NCBI RefSeq assembly: GCF_003931855.1
Contig: NZ_CP034248.1
Location: 124,001-188,000, forward strand
Source: Paenibacillus lentus
Lineage (GTDB): Bacteria; Bacillota; Bacilli; Paenibacillales; Paenibacillaceae
Length of the DNA: 64,000 nucleotides
Direction of reading: 5' to 3'
Made by a program: the position numbers and the translations under genes. The number at the start of each line of letters is the position of its first letter. Positions within the stretch are counted from its first letter, which is position 1. The notes beneath the pieces were generated by a model. That model saw only the letters and a list, made by a program, of their open reading frames with translations, searched no databases and was not told the origin of the DNA. Below are positions 61,560 to 64,000 of this stretch, in pieces.

Positions 61560-64000
61560 TTATTTAATTAATTCTGCTTCCTTTCTGATTGATTTTATTA
61601 AGTTATCGTTCCATCCCCAGCCGGTTACAGTATCTTTAGTCCAGAAAACGAAGTGTTTCTTCTTCTCTGTATATTTTGTAATCGATCCTTCTTCCAATGC
61701 TCCAAATACTCTTACTTTGATATATAAGTATCTAGCTAATAATACGTCCGTTGAATCTGCGACTAATACATTTGAAAATTGAGAGCTTATAAATTTATCA
61801 ACATCATAGTCTTTATATCCAAAGTTTGTTTTATATATATCTTCAATTGTAGGTAACGTACCAACAACCCCAAGGATTTTTGAAAATACACCTGAAACTT
61901 TACTATATTTCGCTCCTTTTTTAGAATATTCACTTCCAAGATTTCCAGCTAGCTCTAATAACAATGCCTCTGTATTTGACATTTCAAAAATTCTTTTTAC
62001 TCCTTCTACATCTTTGTTGTTAAATTGATGAACGTCAAGTACCGAATCTATTCCATCAAGAAGAAACCCACCTACGTAAGGAATAAAACCGTATACATCT
62101 CGTATAGATTGTGTAGTTTTCGTAGTAAAATCCATATACCAACTGCCACCGTATAAAAATGCGTATGGCTTATGCCCACTAGGATCCGTATACATCAAAG
62201 GATTATTATGCACATACGTATACAAGTTCTGGCTCAGCGGGTTAGTAATGTCCCCCTCATAGCTATCCTTTGATACGAATCTTCCGGCGTTCGGGTCATA
62301 CCAGCGGGCTCGGAGATACTGCAAATCGGTCGTTGCATCCCAATATTCGCCCGAGTAGCGGAAGATATTCGGAACGGTCTCTTCCTCAAGCTCCGGGTTG
62401 CCCCAAATATCGTAGGTGTAGCTGTTCAGCTGGTTCCCCGCGCTATCGACCAGTCCTACTACATCGCCATGTCCGTTAAATTGATAATACTGGACTTCTC
62501 CGGTTGCTTGATCCACCCGGGACCATAGCCGACCGGCTAAATCGTAGATGTAGGTGTAGGTTAAGCTTGGTGTCCCATTGCTTACGTCTGCTTCTGCAAT
62601 CAGTTTCGCTTGTTCATCATAGTAATAGCGGGTACGCTCGGTTCCTTCAGCCCGCTCGTATAGCAAGCCGTCTCCGTTATAGCTATAGCTGACTTCTGTA
62701 CCATCTTCGCCTGTTACCTTTGTTAAACGGTTGAGGCTATCGAAGGTGAATTCGGCATTCGTCATGCCTCGAACTTGCTGACCCTCTACTTCGAGGCGAT
62801 TGCCGCGCTCATCGTAGACGTACTTCTTGTTGAGGTCTTGCCCATTCTCCTCTTGGATGCGATTCAACGAATCATAAGCGAAAGTATCGGCAGCTCCGTC
62901 CTGGCTGCGGGAAATAATGTTCTTGTTGTCGTCGTATTGATAAGTAAACTGCAAGCCCGCGGCACGCTGTACTTCTGCATTCTCACTCATCTCGCCCATA
63001 AGAGCTGCAGAGCCGCTTCTGAGCGTCCTTCCCGCCGCCCCAGGCGCGAGCGTCATCGCCGTCAAATCATAGCCTTCATACGTGTATGAGGTGCTTAGTC
63101 CATTACTGGAAGACTGAATCTCCAGCAGACCGTTCGCTTGGTAGTCAAAGGTCATCCGATCGACGGCCGACCCGGACCCGGCAGCAAAAGCCGCCATTCT
63201 TCCATTGCCTGAGCCATCATGGACTACATCCAGAGCGCTAACCCGGTTCATGGCATCCAATGTATACTGAGCGCCTGTCGTTTTACCGGAGGCATCCTTC
63301 AGTGTGTATCCCGTCCGCATCTGCTTGTTATAGGAATATTCGATTTGCGTGCCGTCAGGATAGGCGATCTTCGTTAGCAACCCGCTTTGTGGATCATAGT
63401 TATACGTCGTATTCCCTGTAGCATCGGTCATTCCCGTACGGCGCCCCATCGCATCGTAACTATATTTTATCTGCAGGCCAGGCGCTTTGATCAAGGTAAG
63501 CAAGTTATCGCTATTATACTCGTATTCCGTAAATTGACTCGCGTGATCCAGCGACCTGATCAGGTTTCCTCGCGAATCGTAAAAGAAAGCCTTAACCAGC
63601 CGCTCCTCATTCACTTGCCGGATCAGGTTGCCTGCTTGGTTGTATTCTTTCTCCACATACGTATTATCCGGATATTGGATTTTGGCCAGATAGCCTGCCA
63701 AGCTGTACGTATAACGCGTCGAACGCTGCTCAGGATCGGTGACTGATACCACACGGCCAAGCGCATCATATTCATATCGGGTCTGTCCGCCATTTCCGTC
63801 TGTGACGATCACCGGATGGCCTTCCAAATCGTAGACCGTCTGCTCCAAAGGAACATATGCCCCGCTTCTCGATTCCTCGATTGACAATACATTTCCAAGC
63901 AGATCCGTCTTCTCCTGATGCTTCACGCCAGCAGGGTCGGTGTAAGTCGTCGTGCGGCCAACCAAATCGTACTCGACTCTGTCCTGAGAACCGTCTGCAA
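61560..64000 (-). CDS. Rhs/YD-repeat polymorphic toxin, N-terminal part beyond the window
   Basis: At least 813 codons, open through the window edge (the residue at 63965 is an internal Leu codon, not a start). YD repeats run over most of it (YEYDALGRVVSVTDPEQRST, YNYDPQSGLLTKIAYPDGTQ). The Rhs core ends in YDIWGNPELEEE, FRYSGEYWDATTDLQYLRARW YDP and NPLMYTDPSG. After the DPSG junction about 190 residues form the variable tail (GSWYMDFTTKTTQSIRDVYG, a hydrophobic VYGFIPYVGGFLLDGIDSVL stretch, C-terminal GWGWNDNLIKSIRKEAELIK). The tail is not a family I recognise. A surface-delivered contact toxin is likely. Confidence 0.9.
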   Translation of the reverse strand, partial: ADGSQDRVEYDLVGRTTTYTDPAGVKHQEKTDLLGNVLSIEESRSGAYVPLEQTVYDLEGHPVIVTDGNGGQTRYEYDALGRVVSVTDPEQRSTRYTYSLAGYLAKIQYPDNTYVEKEYNQAGNLIRQVNEERLVKAFFYDSRGNLIRSLDHASQFTEYEYNSDNLLTLIKAPGLQIKYSYDAMGRRTGMTDATGNTTYNYDPQSGLLTKIAYPDGTQIEYSYNKQMRTGYTLKDASGKTTGAQYTLDAMNRVSALDVVHDGSGNGRMAAFAAGSGSAVDRMTFDYQANGLLEIQSSSNGLSTSYTYEGYDLTAMTLAPGAAGRTLRSGSAALMGEMSENAEVQRAAGLQFTYQYDDNKNIISRSQDGAADTFAYDSLNRIQEENGQDLNKKYVYDERGNRLEVEGQQVRGMTNAEFTFDSLNRLTKVTGEDGTEVSYSYNGDGLLYERAEGTERTRYYYDEQAKLIAEADVSNGTPSLTYTYIYDLAGRLWSRVDQATGEVQYYQFNGHGDVVGLVDSAGNQLNSYTYDIWGNPELEEETVPNIFRYSGEYWDATTDLQYLRARWYDPNAGRFVSKDSYEGDITNPLSQNLYTYVHNNPLMYTDPSGHKPYAFLYGGSWYMDFTTKTTQSIRDVYGFIPYVGGFLLDGIDSVLDVHQFNNKDVEGVKRIFEMSNTEALLLELAGNLGSEYSKKGAKYSKVSGVFSKILGVVGTLPTIEDIYKTNFGYKDYDVDKFISSQFSNVLVADSTDVLLARYLYIKVRVFGALEEGSITKYTEKKKHFVFWTKDTVTGWGWNDNLIKSIRKEAELIK

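Overview
The window looks like a chromosome segment of a Paenibacillus-type member of the Bacillota. The evidence is: Bacillus-style gene order and families (ctaCDEFG with ctaM, an xpt-pbuX pair under a guanine riboswitch, HepS/HepT prenyl synthase, RelP alarmone synthetase), strong GGAGG ribosome binding sites with many TTG/GTG starts, sigma-A type promoters and intermediate base composition. No rRNA or tRNA gene was seen.

Layout. 1-1.2 kb: a YtrA-like GntR regulator (cut by the window edge) and a membrane permease. 1.2-6.9 kb: the caa3 cytochrome oxidase operon ctaC-D-E-F-G-M on the minus strand with a good promoter. 7-26 kb: housekeeping and signalling genes: map, a beta-lactamase-fold hydrolase, a glycolipid-type glycosyltransferase, a PadR/DUF1129 pair, xpt-pbuX with riboswitch, a zinc-ribbon protein, relP with a short upstream ORF, a SNF2 helicase plus SWIM-motif protein pair, a TspO-like protein, RidA, a 5TM histidine kinase and an HD-GYP protein.

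26.6-45.7 kb holds what I read as a flavin-based extracellular electron transfer (EET) locus like that of Listeria, split and interleaved with other genes. It has a PplA-like lipoprotein with two FMN-binding domains, a type II NADH dehydrogenase with a C-terminal membrane extension, a two-subunit long-chain prenyl diphosphate synthase, a UbiA-family prenyltransferase, an ECF module (T, A2, A1), EetB, EetA and the ApbE-type flavin transferase FmnB. The proposed route is: NADH is oxidised by Ndh2, electrons pass to a dedicated quinone pool, then through EetA/EetB to covalently flavinylated PplA outside the membrane. FmnB would attach flavin supplied through the ECF module. The pplA and fmnB promoters share a Crp/Fnr-like box at about -41 ahead of an extended -10. 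A PhoP-box-controlled glycerol-3-phosphate ABC importer (ugpA-E-B) sits inside the locus.

45.7-64 kb is an accessory region. An IS4-family and an IS21-family element lie side by side, and the IS21 copy splits a decayed immunity-like gene. A cluster of small immunity-like genes follows (a paralogue of that gene, DUF4279, DUF4085 and others). Next are a ribbon-helix-helix repressor with a perfect 44-bp palindromic operator, and an anti-phage island (OLD-type nuclease, Shedu, REase-nSTAND3 NTPase). Last is an Rhs polymorphic toxin with a tiny membrane immunity candidate, a displaced toxin tail, a DUF3885 immunity candidate and an Rhs-core remnant.
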